Positions 50,001 to 58,752 of a stretch of DNA of 64,000 nucleotides are shown piece after piece. The notes below the pieces were generated by a model, which saw only the letters and a list, made by a program, of their open reading frames with translations, was not told where the DNA came from and ran no database searches. Source of the stretch: JASBYZ01 sp029983705 (lineage in GTDB: Bacteria > Actinomycetota > Coriobacteriia > Coriobacteriales > JAEZZM01). The translations under genes and the position numbers were made by a program. Within the stretch, counting starts at the first letter, position 1; each line of letters opens with the position of its first letter. Location: the NCBI GenBank assembly GCA_965119715.1, contig OZ221969.1:620001-684000 (forward strand). The letters are read 5' to 3'.

Positions 50001-51474
50001 GCAGTATGTCTTAGCACTTGATGCAGGGACAACCTCTGAGCGCGCAGTCCTATTTGATGCTTCGGGAAATTTAGTAGGGCAAGCAAGCCGTGCAATTAAG
50101 CAGATTTATCCTCATCCAGCTTGGGTTGAGCACGACCCTCTGGAGCTTCTCTCATCACTCGTGGGAGTAATTTCTGAGGTCATGGTTATGTGCGATGTTC
50201 AGCCCCATGAGATTGCTTCTGTAGGCATCACAAATCAGCGTGAGACTACTATTGTCTGGGACAAACATACTGGTAAGCCAATATATAATGCGATTGTTTG
50301 GCAGTGCAGACGCACCTCAGAGATGATTGCTGACATTAAAGCTCGAAGGCTTTTTGACATGATTCGTGAAAAGACGGGTCTTATTTGTGATCCGTATTTT
50401 TCTGCCAGTAAAATTGCTTGGATTTTAGACAATGTTGAAGGTGCGCGCCAAAAGGCTGAGGCTGGAGACTTACTGTTTGGAACGGTAGATAGCTGGCTTA
50501 TGTACAAGCTAAGTGAGGGAAACGTTCACCTTACTGATCACACTAACGCATCTCGTACCATGCTCTATAACATTCATAGCCTAGAGTGGGATACAGAGCT
50601 TCTTGAACTTTTTAATATTCCTGCATCGATGATGCCTAAGGTTCAAGCATCAAGTGGCTACTTTGCAGATATCTCTCAAGAATTTGTGCGTGAGCCTTTA
50701 GCAATTACTGGAGTGGCAGGAGACCAGCAGGCCTCTCTTTTTGGGCACTGTTGCTTTGAGGCAGGTCAGGTAAAAAACACCTATGGCACAGGCTGCTTTC
50801 TACTGATGAACACCGGTAATAAGGCGGTAAGCTCACAAAACGGGCTGTTAACAACCATAGGTATCTCAGATGGTAAAGAGATTCAATATGCACTTGAAGG
50901 CTCTGTCTTTGTGGCTGGGGCAGTAGTTCAGTGGTTGCGTGATGAGCTTAAAATTATTGAAAGTGCACAAGAGACAGAAGAGCTTGCAAGCTCAGTTGAC
51001 TCAAGTGACGGAGTTTATGTAGTGCCCGCATTTACTGGTCTTGGCGCACCTTACTGGGACCCTGATGCTCGAGGAATTATCTGTGGTATATCGCGCGGTA
51101 CCAATAAGGAGCAAATTGTTAGGGCTGCTTTAGAGTCCATGGCATTTCAGACTTATGACATTATCAAGGCTATGCAGGCAGATTCTTCAATTGAGCTAAG
51201 TCGTTTAGCAGTAGATGGGGGAGCTTGCGGCAATAACTTTCTTATGCAATTTCAAGCAGACATTCTTGAAGTGTCTTTGGATAGGCCAAAGGTGCTTGAA
51301 ACTACAGCACTCGGTGCTGCCTACCTTGCGGGTCTTGCGAGCGGCTTTTACTCAAGTAAAGAAGAGCTTGCAGCGCTCCACAAGACAGAAGAAATTGTTC
51401 CTGAAATCGATAAGATAAAATTAAAACGAAGATTAGACGGTTGGCATGATGCAGTAAAGCGAGCTTTAGGATAA
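49990..51474 (+). CDS. glpK: glycerol kinase GlpK
   Basis: A 494-residue FGGY-family kinase that makes glycerol-3-phosphate. The start S-N-K-Q-Y-V-L-A-L-D-A-G-T-T-S-E-R fits the family (usual D-Q-G-T-T-S-S-R). G-I-T-N-Q-R-E-T-T-I-V-W-D (about 77-89) and C-G-N-N-F-L-M-Q-F (about 413-421) also fit. I chose the ATG at 49990, inside the end of the hydrolase gene. A longer frame from 49771 is not supported. No glpF or glpD is adjacent. Confidence 0.94.
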   Translation: MSNKQYVLALDAGTTSERAVLFDASGNLVGQASRAIKQIYPHPAWVEHDPLELLSSLVGVISEVMVMCDVQPHEIASVGITNQRETTIVWDKHTGKPIYNAIVWQCRRTSEMIADIKARRLFDMIREKTGLICDPYFSASKIAWILDNVEGARQKAEAGDLLFGTVDSWLMYKLSEGNVHLTDHTNASRTMLYNIHSLEWDTELLELFNIPASMMPKVQASSGYFADISQEFVREPLAITGVAGDQQASLFGHCCFEAGQVKNTYGTGCFLLMNTGNKAVSSQNGLLTTIGISDGKEIQYALEGSVFVAGAVVQWLRDELKIIESAQETEELASSVDSSDGVYVVPAFTGLGAPYWDPDARGIICGISRGTNKEQIVRAALESMAFQTYDIIKAMQADSSIELSRLAVDGGACGNNFLMQFQADILEVSLDRPKVLETTALGAAYLAGLASGFYSSKEELAALHKTEEIVPEIDKIKLKRRLDGWHDAVKRALG

Positions 51475-51514
51475 ATTAGTAACAGCTAAACATTTTACAC
51501 AGTAAGGGAGCAGT

Positions 51515-51952
51515 ATGAAGATAGCAATCGCCTCAGACCATGCTGGTTTTGAGCAAAAAGAAGCGCTTAAGAGCTACCTCGTTGAGCTTGGACATGAAGT
51601 AGAAGATTTTGGACCAAGTTCAGATGACCGTGTTGACTATCCTGATTTTGCAAAGCTTGTTGCTGAGGCTGTTTCACAAGAGAAGGCTGAGCGCGGTGTG
51701 CTAGTTTGTGGAACCGGTATTGGCATGGCAATTGCAGCAAACAAGGTTTCAGGAGTTAGAGCAGTAAATATTGTGAGTCCTGATTTTGCAGTACTTTCTC
51801 GTCAGCACAATAATGCAAACGTTCTTACCTTATCTGGTAGATTTGTTGAGCTCGAAACAAATAAAGAAATCATACAGGCGTTTTTAACAACTGATTTTGA
51901 GGGCGGCAGACATACTGGTCGCGTTCAGAAAATAATGGATTTAGAACACTAA
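51515..51952 (+). CDS. rpiB: ribose-5-phosphate isomerase B
   Basis: A 145-residue RpiB that interconverts ribose-5-phosphate and ribulose-5-phosphate. I-A-S-D-H-A-G-F (5-12) and the catalytic V-C-G-T-G-I-G-M (about 66-73) are present. R-Q-H-N-N-A-N-V-L (about 95-103) also matches. AAGGGAGC lies before the ATG. It stands in its usual place before glyA. Confidence 0.95.
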   Translation: MKIAIASDHAGFEQKEALKSYLVELGHEVEDFGPSSDDRVDYPDFAKLVAEAVSQEKAERGVLVCGTGIGMAIAANKVSGVRAVNIVSPDFAVLSRQHNNANVLTLSGRFVELETNKEIIQAFLTTDFEGGRHTGRVQKIMDLEH

Positions 51953-51981
51953 TACTGTCACGTTAAGAGGATGGCAAGGCT

Positions 51982-53235
51982 ATGATTGAACACATTAAAT
52001 CACAAGATTCAGAAGTTTATGAGGCTATGAAAGCTGAGCTCGATAGACAAAGAAATTCTATCGAGCTTATTGCTTCTGAAAATATTGTTTCACCTGTGGT
52101 AATGGAAGCTGCAGGTTCTGTACTTACCAATAAGTATGCAGAAGGTCTTCCAGACAAAAGATACTACGGCGGTTGTGAGTTTGTAGACGTAGTTGAAAAA
52201 CTTGCAATTGAGCGTGCATGTAAACTCTTTAATGCAAAGCATGCTAACGTTCAACCTCACTCAGGTGCTCAGGCAAACTTTGCAGCCTATCACAGCCTTT
52301 GTAAGGTTGGGGATACCGTGTTAGGCATGGACCTTTCAAACGGAGGCCACCTTACCCACGGTTCAAAGGTTAACTTCTCAGGCAAGCTCTACAATATTGT
52401 AAGCTACGGACTTGATCCTGAAACTGAGCTTATTGATTATGATGATGTGTACAAAAAAGCAAAAGAACATAAACCTGCAATGATTTTGGCGGGAGCTTCT
52501 GCTTACTCAAGAATTATTGATTTTGTTAAGTTTGCTGAGATTGCAGATGAGGTGGGAGCTAAATTTATGGTTGATATGGCTCATATCTCAGGTTTAGTAG
52601 CAGCGGGATACCACCCAAATCCAGTTGATTATGCTGACGTAGTTACTTTGACTACACATAAAACTCTTCGTGCTACCCGCGGTGGAATGATTTTATGTAA
52701 TGATGACGATCTCTTTAAAAAAGTTAATTCTGCAGTTTTTCCATATGCTCAAGGTGGCCCGCTCATGCATATTATTGCTGCTAAGGCAGTTGCATTTAAG
52801 GAAGCATTGCAGCCTGAGTTTAAGGATTATATCAAGCAAGTTCTTGATAACACAAAGGCGCTTGCAGAAGGCATGGAGTCAAAGGGTTTACGTCTTGTGA
52901 GTGGAGGTACAGATAATCACCTTGTATTAGTTGATTTAAGAGATGCTCAGGTAACTGGTAAGAAGGCGGAAAAAGTTTTAGGTGAACTTGGCATTACTGT
53001 TAATAAGAATGCCATTCCAAACGATCCAGAAAAACCAATGGTTACCAGTGGAATTAGAGTAGGTGGCGCAGCTATTACAAGCAGAGGATTTACTAAGGAT
53101 GAGTCTTTAAAGATTGGCGAAATGATAGGCGATTGCGTCTATAATATTGAGGATGAAGCAATGCTTGATAGTATTCGCTATGAGGTCCGTGAGCTGTGTG
53201 GAGCACATCCGCTCTATCAAGAGTTTGACTACTAG
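51982..53235 (+). CDS. glyA: serine hydroxymethyltransferase GlyA
   Basis: A 417-residue PLP enzyme that converts serine and tetrahydrofolate to glycine and methylene-tetrahydrofolate. The N-terminal I-E-L-I-A-S-E-N-I-V-S (about 27-37) is typical. The PLP lysine is Lys227 in T-T-H-K-T-L-R, and the following residues are A-T-R-G-G where many homologues have G-P-R-G-G. Its folate substrate would come from the folE/folP-folK genes in this window. Confidence 0.96.
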   Translation: MIEHIKSQDSEVYEAMKAELDRQRNSIELIASENIVSPVVMEAAGSVLTNKYAEGLPDKRYYGGCEFVDVVEKLAIERACKLFNAKHANVQPHSGAQANFAAYHSLCKVGDTVLGMDLSNGGHLTHGSKVNFSGKLYNIVSYGLDPETELIDYDDVYKKAKEHKPAMILAGASAYSRIIDFVKFAEIADEVGAKFMVDMAHISGLVAAGYHPNPVDYADVVTLTTHKTLRATRGGMILCNDDDLFKKVNSAVFPYAQGGPLMHIIAAKAVAFKEALQPEFKDYIKQVLDNTKALAEGMESKGLRLVSGGTDNHLVLVDLRDAQVTGKKAEKVLGELGITVNKNAIPNDPEKPMVTSGIRVGGAAITSRGFTKDESLKIGEMIGDCVYNIEDEAMLDSIRYEVRELCGAHPLYQEFDY

Positions 53236-53275
53236 AGTTAACAAGATTAGACGCCAAAAGGAGCAGTGGTAGCAC

Positions 53276-53911
53276 GTGGATACATCTAAAGTAGTAGTAA
53301 TTGATCACCCAATGGTTCAACATAAACTTACTATTTTACGTAACAAAGAGACGTCATCAAAACAATTTAGAGAGCTTGTAAAAGAAATTGCTCTATTTGA
53401 AGGCTACGAAGCAAGCAAGGATTTTAGCTTAAAACCAGTTACTATTGAAACTCCAATGGGAGAGACCGAAGCTTATGAGATTTCTGGTAAAAAAGTTGCT
53501 ATTGTGCCTATTCTCCGTGCAGGTCTTGGAATGGTAGAGGGTTTACTTGAGCTTATTCCAGCTGCTCGTGTTGGACATATTGGCATGTACAGAGACCCAG
53601 AAACTCATCAACCAATTGAATACTATGCTAAGTTTCCGCAAGATATTCAGGACAGAGAAGTATTACTGGCAGATCCAATGCTTGCAACTGGTGGCTCTGC
53701 TACTGCTGCTATAGAATACTTGAGAAAGCTTGGCGTAAAAGATATTAAACTGCTGGTAATTATTGCTGCTCCTGAAGGTATTGAAGCGGTACAAGAGGCT
53801 GATAAAGATATAACAATTTATACCTGTTCAATTGATGAAAAACTGGATGAGCATGCATATATTATTCCAGGTCTTGGTGATGCGGGCGATAGAATTTTTG
53901 GTACTAAGTAA
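53276..53911 (+). CDS. upp: uracil phosphoribosyltransferase
   Basis: A 211-residue pyrimidine salvage enzyme. The start H-P-M-V-Q-H-K-L-T-I-L-R (about 10-21) and the PRPP loop D-P-M-L-A-T-G-G-S-A (about 130-139) are typical. The uracil-binding region Y-I-I-P-G-L-G-D-A-G-D-R (about 194-205) is also present. It starts with GTG after AAGGAGC. In many Gram-positives upp is followed by atpI and the atp operon. Here a LysR/UbiD cassette lies between. Confidence 0.95.
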   Translation: MDTSKVVVIDHPMVQHKLTILRNKETSSKQFRELVKEIALFEGYEASKDFSLKPVTIETPMGETEAYEISGKKVAIVPILRAGLGMVEGLLELIPAARVGHIGMYRDPETHQPIEYYAKFPQDIQDREVLLADPMLATGGSATAAIEYLRKLGVKDIKLLVIIAAPEGIEAVQEADKDITIYTCSIDEKLDEHAYIIPGLGDAGDRIFGTK

Positions 53912-54791
53912 AATGTTTAATTAAACATTTTTTAAAAGTTTCTTGAATCTTACTAGTTTCACTCGCGCGAAGTTTGGCGATACCGATTGTAGTTAAGTAG
54001 TCCTCATCAAACGGTATCGCCACGACGTTTTCAAATGAATGTCTTGTAGCAAGTTTTTCTGGAAGTACCGAAATTGCCATACCATTATCAACTGCCGACA
54101 AAATTGCCTTATGTCTCGTTTGGAAATAACTAATTTTTGGAATGAAATTATTTGCTTTGCAAATTGTATTAAAATATCCATTCAAATCTGAATTTGGCTC
54201 TAATAATATAAACTCTTCATTTTCTAAGTCATGAATATTGATTATTTTTTTGCGAGATATGGGGTGTCTATTATTACAGATGACTACCAGCTTATCTGTA
54301 ATTAAATTTTCAGTTTCTATGGTAGGCTCATTAAGTATGTCAGTTCTAATAATGGCATAAGCAACAATACCTAGTTTTAAACTTTTAATTAAATCAGCTT
54401 GACTTCTTTCAGTGACTGTAATTTGTAGCTGTGGATGCTTTAGCCAAAATTTGTTTACAGTATCAATAATCGAGTACTCTTCTACTAACGGAAGCACACC
54501 TATGCGAAGAGTTTCCTTTTTATTTTTTGAGGATTCTTCGACCATCTTTTTCATATTTAAGTACGTAGAATAAGCTTCATAGGCATAATTTAAAAATATT
54601 TTGCCTTCAGTAGTAAGAGTCGGACGACCATTCGTACCATAACGATTTATTAGTTCAGCATCTAGTTCTAACTCTAAATTCTTTATATGTTTAGAGAGTG
54701 TTGACTGCGAAATAAAATTGTGTTTGGCTGCACCCACAAAGGATCCAATTTCATAAAGGCTTATAAAATACTTTATTTTATCGAAATCCAT
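53904..54791 (-). CDS. LysR-family transcriptional regulator
   Basis: A 295-residue LysR protein. The N-terminal winged helix has F-I-S-L-Y-E-I-G-S-F-V-G-A-A (about 9-22) and I-S-Q-S-T-L-S-K-H-I-K-N-L-E (about 27-40). The C-terminal effector-binding domain follows, with V-D-N-G-M-A-I-S-V-L-P. It is divergent from the UbiD gene, with 188 bp between them, so it most likely controls the decarboxylase operon in response to an aromatic acid. That is inference by position. Its end overlaps upp by 8 bp. Confidence 0.9.
   Translation of the reverse strand: MDFDKIKYFISLYEIGSFVGAAKHNFISQSTLSKHIKNLELELDAELINRYGTNGRPTLTTEGKIFLNYAYEAYSTYLNMKKMVEESSKNKKETLRIGVLPLVEEYSIIDTVNKFWLKHPQLQITVTERSQADLIKSLKLGIVAYAIIRTDILNEPTIETENLITDKLVVICNNRHPISRKKIINIHDLENEEFILLEPNSDLNGYFNTICKANNFIPKISYFQTRHKAILSAVDNGMAISVLPEKLATRHSFENVVAIPFDEDYLTTIGIAKLRASETSKIQETFKKCLIKHFT
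53911..53934. terminator. palindrome between convergent upp and lysR ends
   Basis: A perfect 20-bp palindrome (AAATGTTTAA and its complement, 53911-53930), followed by T residues on one strand and preceded by A residues on the other. It is AT-rich, so a weak bidirectional terminator. Confidence 0.6.
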
Positions 54792-54848
54792 GTTTAATCT
54801 CCAAAATAAAAAAGAAATTTATTAAGTAGAATTTTACATAAGTTAAAC

Positions 54849-54932
54849 TTGTGATAGGTCAATAATGTATTCTAAATCACAATTTCGAAATCGCTTAATG
54901 GAAATTTGATGAGGTCTCTATATGTTTACAAT
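54849..54932 (+). promoter_or_regulatory. candidate LysR operator and ubiD promoter
   Basis: An inverted repeat TTGTGAT-N20-ATCACAA (54849-54882) and the palindrome ATTTCGAAAT (54882-54891) lie in the divergent gap. TTGATG (54906-54911) and TACAAT (54927-54932) could be the -35 and -10 boxes of the UbiD operon, though the 15-bp spacing is short. Confidence 0.45.
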
Positions 54933-54979
54933 GAAGTTAACAGGCGCCATGCCTAAAAGATTTTACGAAAGGAGATCTC

Positions 54980-56425
54980 ATGGCAAAAGTTTATCAAGAC
55001 CTTAGAGGATTCTTGGAGACTCTCGAAGAGGAAGGCCAACTCGTAAGAATTAAGGATGAAGTAGATCCTGAGCCAGACATCGGTTCAGCTGGCCGTGCAG
55101 CATCTAGAATGCCTAATGGTCCTGCTGTTATGTTTGAAAACATTAAAGGATATAACGGCAAGGTGGTTACAAACGTTCATGGTTCATGGGCTAATCACGC
55201 ACTTATGCTTGGCATGGACAAGAACTCAAGCATTAAAGAACAATTTGAAGAGCTCAATAAACGTTGGGATAAGTTCCCTGTAGAGCCAAAAGTTCTTTCA
55301 AGAGAAGAAGCTCCATGTAAAGAAAATACCATTGAGGGCGAAGAAAACATCAACCTTTTTGAACTTTTACCTCTTTATAGAATTAACACTCAAGACGGTG
55401 GATTTTTCATTTCAAAGGCATCTGTAATCTCAGGTGACCCACGAGACCCAGATAACTTCGATAAGTTAAATGTTGGTACATACCGTATCCAAATCAAAGG
55501 TAAGAACAAGATTGGTATGCAGGCGCTTGCAATGCACGATATCGCTGTTCAACTCGAAGCCGCAGAAAGAAAGAACGAAAAATTACGTGTTGCAATTACT
55601 TTGGGTAATGCTCCTCTCGTTACTTTCATGGCATCTACTCCAATCGGCTATAGCCAAAATGAATATGAATTTGTGGGCGCATTAAATGACGGTGTTCCAG
55701 CTGAAATTGTTAAAGCTGATACTATCGAGCATTCATATGTTCCAGCAGGAGCTGAGATGGTGCTTGAGGGCTATTTCCTACCTCGTGTTCGTGAAGTGGA
55801 AGGCCCATTCGGAGAGTTCCCTGGATCATATTCAGGATCAAAGAGACAAACCGAGCTGATTATTGATCACGTTACTTACAGAACTGATCCAATATTTGAA
55901 AACCTCTATTTAGGTATGCCTTGGTCAGAAATTGACTACCTCATGGCTTTGAATACTTCAGTTCCTGTTTATAAACAACTTAAGGAAGACTTCCCTGAGG
56001 TAAAAGCTGTTAACGCTATGTACACTCATGGTATTGGAGAAATTATCTCTATCAAGCCTAGGTATGGTGGACATGCAACTGGTGCAGCATTCAGACTGCT
56101 CTCAACTCCTCATGGAATGCCATACTGTAAGGTTTGCATTGTAGTAGACGACTTTGTAGACCCATTCGACCTCAACCAGGTTATGTGGGCACTTACAACA
56201 AGAGTCCGTCCAGATAAAGACGTTAAAGTTATTCCAAACTGTGCAGGTATGCCACTCGATCCGTCGACTGAGATTCCAGGAATTACTGCAAAGCTTATTA
56301 TTGACGCAACTACACCAGTAGATCCTGAGCCAAACTTAAGACCAGTAGAGTTACTACAAGACCCTGCAAAGACTGAAGAGTATACAAAAATTCTTCAAGA
56401 CCTTGTAAGCAATCTTGGTAAATAG
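54980..56425 (+). CDS. UbiD-family hydroxyarylic acid decarboxylase
   Basis: A 481-residue prenylated-FMN-dependent decarboxylase. Arg169 in G-T-Y-R-I-Q-I-K-G and the pair Glu274/Glu279 in E-G-P-F-G-E have the exact spacing of the catalytic Arg and two Glu of fungal Fdc1. The N-terminus D-L-R-G-F-L-E-T-L-E and overall length resemble the gallate, 4-hydroxybenzoate and vanillate decarboxylases (LpdC/YclC/VdcC). The next genes encode subunit D, a transporter, UbiX and an LpdD-like protein, supporting non-oxidative decarboxylation of a phenolic acid. The substrate cannot be fixed from sequence. The ribosome-binding site AAAGGAG is strong. Confidence 0.92.
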   Translation: MAKVYQDLRGFLETLEEEGQLVRIKDEVDPEPDIGSAGRAASRMPNGPAVMFENIKGYNGKVVTNVHGSWANHALMLGMDKNSSIKEQFEELNKRWDKFPVEPKVLSREEAPCKENTIEGEENINLFELLPLYRINTQDGGFFISKASVISGDPRDPDNFDKLNVGTYRIQIKGKNKIGMQALAMHDIAVQLEAAERKNEKLRVAITLGNAPLVTFMASTPIGYSQNEYEFVGALNDGVPAEIVKADTIEHSYVPAGAEMVLEGYFLPRVREVEGPFGEFPGSYSGSKRQTELIIDHVTYRTDPIFENLYLGMPWSEIDYLMALNTSVPVYKQLKEDFPEVKAVNAMYTHGIGEIISIKPRYGGHATGAAFRLLSTPHGMPYCKVCIVVDDFVDPFDLNQVMWALTTRVRPDKDVKVIPNCAGMPLDPSTEIPGITAKLIIDATTPVDPEPNLRPVELLQDPAKTEEYTKILQDLVSNLGK

Positions 56426-56443
56426 CAGGAAGGAATGATATTC

Positions 56444-56653
56444 ATGAAATGCCCACGTTGCGGTACTGAAGATAAAATTGAAACTATTGCTAAATCGCCT
56501 AAGGGTGAGGTTTGGGAAGTTTATCAATGTAATTTGTGCTATTACAGCTGGAGATCAACAGAAACTCCTGAGGTATCAGAAGTTTTTAAGTTAGATCCTG
56601 AAAAAATTCAACATCTTCAGGTAATCCCACCAGTACCACCATTAGTTAAATAA
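56444..56653 (+). CDS. non-oxidative hydroxyarylic acid decarboxylase subunit D
   Basis: A 69-residue protein with a zinc-ribbon pattern C-P-R-C-G-T-E-D (3-10) and C-N-L-C-Y-Y-S-W-R-S-T-E (about 30-41), like YclD/VdcD. These small proteins accompany UbiD-type phenolic acid decarboxylases, but their role is not settled. I chose the ATG at 56444. The ATG at 56435 lies too close to the AGGAAGG box. It follows the UbiD gene by 18 bp. Confidence 0.88.
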   Translation: MKCPRCGTEDKIETIAKSPKGEVWEVYQCNLCYYSWRSTETPEVSEVFKLDPEKIQHLQVIPPVPPLVK

Positions 56654-56666
56654 ATATAAATCTATA

Positions 56667-56696
56667 GAAGGCAGTATTGTAGCGAATACTGCCTTC
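56667..56696 (+). terminator. 12-bp hairpin between subunit D and transporter genes
   Basis: A perfect 12-bp stem (56667-56678 with 56685-56696) lies 20 bp before the transporter start. The T run is poor (ATTGTAT), so it may be a partial terminator or a processing/stability hairpin rather than a full stop. Confidence 0.55.
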
Positions 56697-56716
56697 ATTG
56701 TATAAAGGAGCAAATT

Positions 56717-58123
56717 GTGGAAAAGAACAACACAATTTTTGGTGCCACTCCTAAACAGATTATAGGCCTAATTGCGGGTATTGTTGTTGCATTAATTGTG
56801 TGGTTTGCACCCATTGAAGGTTTACCTGTTGAAGGTAAAAAAGCATTAGCGCTTACCTTAATGACCGTTATTTTTTGGGCAATGCAAATTGCTCAGGCCG
56901 GTTATGTCTCTGGACTATTTTTAGTATTACTAGTTATTTTTAATGTAGCGGATACAAGTGTTATTTTTAGCTCATGGACAGGACCAAATATTTGGTTAGT
57001 TATTGGTGCATATTTAATTGCTACTGCAGTACGCACCTCTGGTTTAGGAGAAAGAATAGCTTATAACTATATGTTACGCTTTGTAAATGGTTATAGGAGT
57101 GTCATAGTCGGAATATTTGTACTTACATTTATTCTCTCAATATTAATTCCTCACCCTTGGCCTAGAGCTTTCTTAATTATGTCCGTTATGGCTATTGTTA
57201 TTACAAGCTCTAATGTACCAAAAGCAGATGCTATTAAAATTGGTTTTGCAGTGTTTGCAGCTTCAGTTCCAATTTCATTGATTTTTTTAACGGGTGACGC
57301 AGTAATTAATCCTTTAGCAGTTGCTGCTTCTGGAGCAGAAATTGGCTTTATTGACTGGTTTATCTATATGGGACCACCTTCAATTATATGTTCAATAATT
57401 ACACTTTTGGTATTTATGTTCATATTTAAGCCTACAGAAGAAATAAACGTTAATAAGGAAGAAATTAGTAAGAAGATTGAAGGTTTAGGGCCTTTAACTA
57501 AGAAAGAGATTAAGGTTATAGTTTGGATAGTAATTGCAGTTGCGCTATGGCTAACTGACTCAATTCATGGAATCCATGTAGGTTGGATTACCCTTCTTGT
57601 TGGTATGTTAATGGCAATGCCAGTTATTGGTGGTTCGGTTACAGCAAAAGACTGGTCAGCAGTGCCAATGCAGGTATTAATATTCTTAACTGCTGCTATT
57701 ACTATTGGTGTTGTTGGTGCTCATACAGGAATGAATGAGTGGATTGCAACCACACTATTACCTTCAACAGCTCCAGGTAATATATTCCTGCTAGCTGCTT
57801 TCATTACATTAATTGCTGTAATTATTCACATGCTTTTAGGTTCAGTAATTGCTGTTATGGGTGTAGCCATTCCTGCCATACTATTATTTACTGGTCCACT
57901 AGGTCTTAACCCTATTGTTCCAACCTTATTAGTGTACATGGCAATTTCATCACACTATATTCTCCCATTCCAGCATCTCAACATTCTTGTTGGTGCAAGT
58001 GAAGACACAGGAGGATATACGCAGAAGGAAACTATTAAGTTAGGTATACCTCTAACAATTGTAGTCTTCTTAGTTAATATTGTAATTTGTATACCTTGGT
58101 GGAAGATTATTGGTCTAGTTTAA
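56717..58123 (+). CDS. DASS/SLC13-like anion transporter
   Basis: A 468-residue membrane protein with about 12 hydrophobic segments and two repeat halves, as in the divalent anion:sodium symporter family. In that family each half carries an S-N-T sodium/carboxylate motif. Here the matching places read H-P-W (in I-P-H-P-W-P-R-A, about 141-148) and G-S-V (in L-L-G-S-V-I-A-V-M, second half), so both motifs are lost. Being inside the UbiD operon it may import the aromatic acid. It starts with GTG after AAAGGAG. Confidence 0.78.
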   Translation: MEKNNTIFGATPKQIIGLIAGIVVALIVWFAPIEGLPVEGKKALALTLMTVIFWAMQIAQAGYVSGLFLVLLVIFNVADTSVIFSSWTGPNIWLVIGAYLIATAVRTSGLGERIAYNYMLRFVNGYRSVIVGIFVLTFILSILIPHPWPRAFLIMSVMAIVITSSNVPKADAIKIGFAVFAASVPISLIFLTGDAVINPLAVAASGAEIGFIDWFIYMGPPSIICSIITLLVFMFIFKPTEEINVNKEEISKKIEGLGPLTKKEIKVIVWIVIAVALWLTDSIHGIHVGWITLLVGMLMAMPVIGGSVTAKDWSAVPMQVLIFLTAAITIGVVGAHTGMNEWIATTLLPSTAPGNIFLLAAFITLIAVIIHMLLGSVIAVMGVAIPAILLFTGPLGLNPIVPTLLVYMAISSHYILPFQHLNILVGASEDTGGYTQKETIKLGIPLTIVVFLVNIVICIPWWKIIGLV

Positions 58124-58129
58124 TTACAC

Positions 58130-58164
58130 AAACTGGGTGGAGTTCTAGGCTCCACCCAGTTTTT
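58130..58164 (+). terminator. 13-bp hairpin between transporter and ubiX
   Basis: A perfect 13-bp GC-rich stem (58130-58142 with 58150-58162) lies 7 bp after the transporter stop. Only about four T follow before the ubiX ribosome-binding site AGGAG. It could end most transcripts or separate two expression levels within the operon. Confidence 0.65.
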
Positions 58165-58173
58165 AGGAGAATT

Positions 58174-58752
58174 ATGAAAAGAATCATAGTAGGAATTTCA
58201 GGGGCAACAGGTCCAGTTTTAGGCTTAGCAGTATTAGAAGCTCTTAAAGATACTGGTGAATATGAAACGCATCTAGTTATATCAGATGGCGCGTTAAAAA
58301 CATGGGAATTAGAATGCGATATCCCAATTAGTAGGCTTTATGACGCTGCAGATGAAATTCATGATTCTCACAATTTGGCTGCCTCTATTTCTAGTGGATC
58401 ATTTGAAACTGAAGGCATGATTATTGCACCTTGTTCTATGAAGACATTGGCAGGAATTGCAAGCGGATATACTGATAATTTATTAGTAAGAGCTGCGGAT
58501 GTCTGTCTTAAAGAAAGAAGAAAAGTTGTATTACTCACAAGGGAAATGCCATTAAATCATATTCAAATTAGAAATATGTTAGAGGCTACAGATGCAGGTT
58601 GTGTAGTATTACCTCCAGTTTTAACTTTTTATAATGATGCGAACACTGTTGACAAGCAGATTGAGCACGTTGTTGGCAAAGTGCTATCCCAATTTTCTAT
58701 AGATTTTAGTAAATTTAAACCATGGGAGGGCGTTGATGAAAACTTATTATGA
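58174..58752 (+). CDS. UbiX-family flavin prenyltransferase
   Basis: A 192-residue enzyme that joins dimethylallyl phosphate to FMN to make the prenyl-FMN cofactor of UbiD. V-G-I-S-G-A-T-G-P-V-L-G (5-16), P-C-S-M-K-T-L-A-G-I-A-S-G (about 86-98) and R-R-K-V-V-L-L-T-R-E-M-P-L-N (about 119-132) are conserved. The start at 58174 has AGGAG upstream. The frame extends further back through the hairpin but that part is not plausible protein. It overlaps the next gene by 17 nt. Confidence 0.93.
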   Translation: MKRIIVGISGATGPVLGLAVLEALKDTGEYETHLVISDGALKTWELECDIPISRLYDAADEIHDSHNLAASISSGSFETEGMIIAPCSMKTLAGIASGYTDNLLVRAADVCLKERRKVVLLTREMPLNHIQIRNMLEATDAGCVVLPPVLTFYNDANTVDKQIEHVVGKVLSQFSIDFSKFKPWEGVDENLL

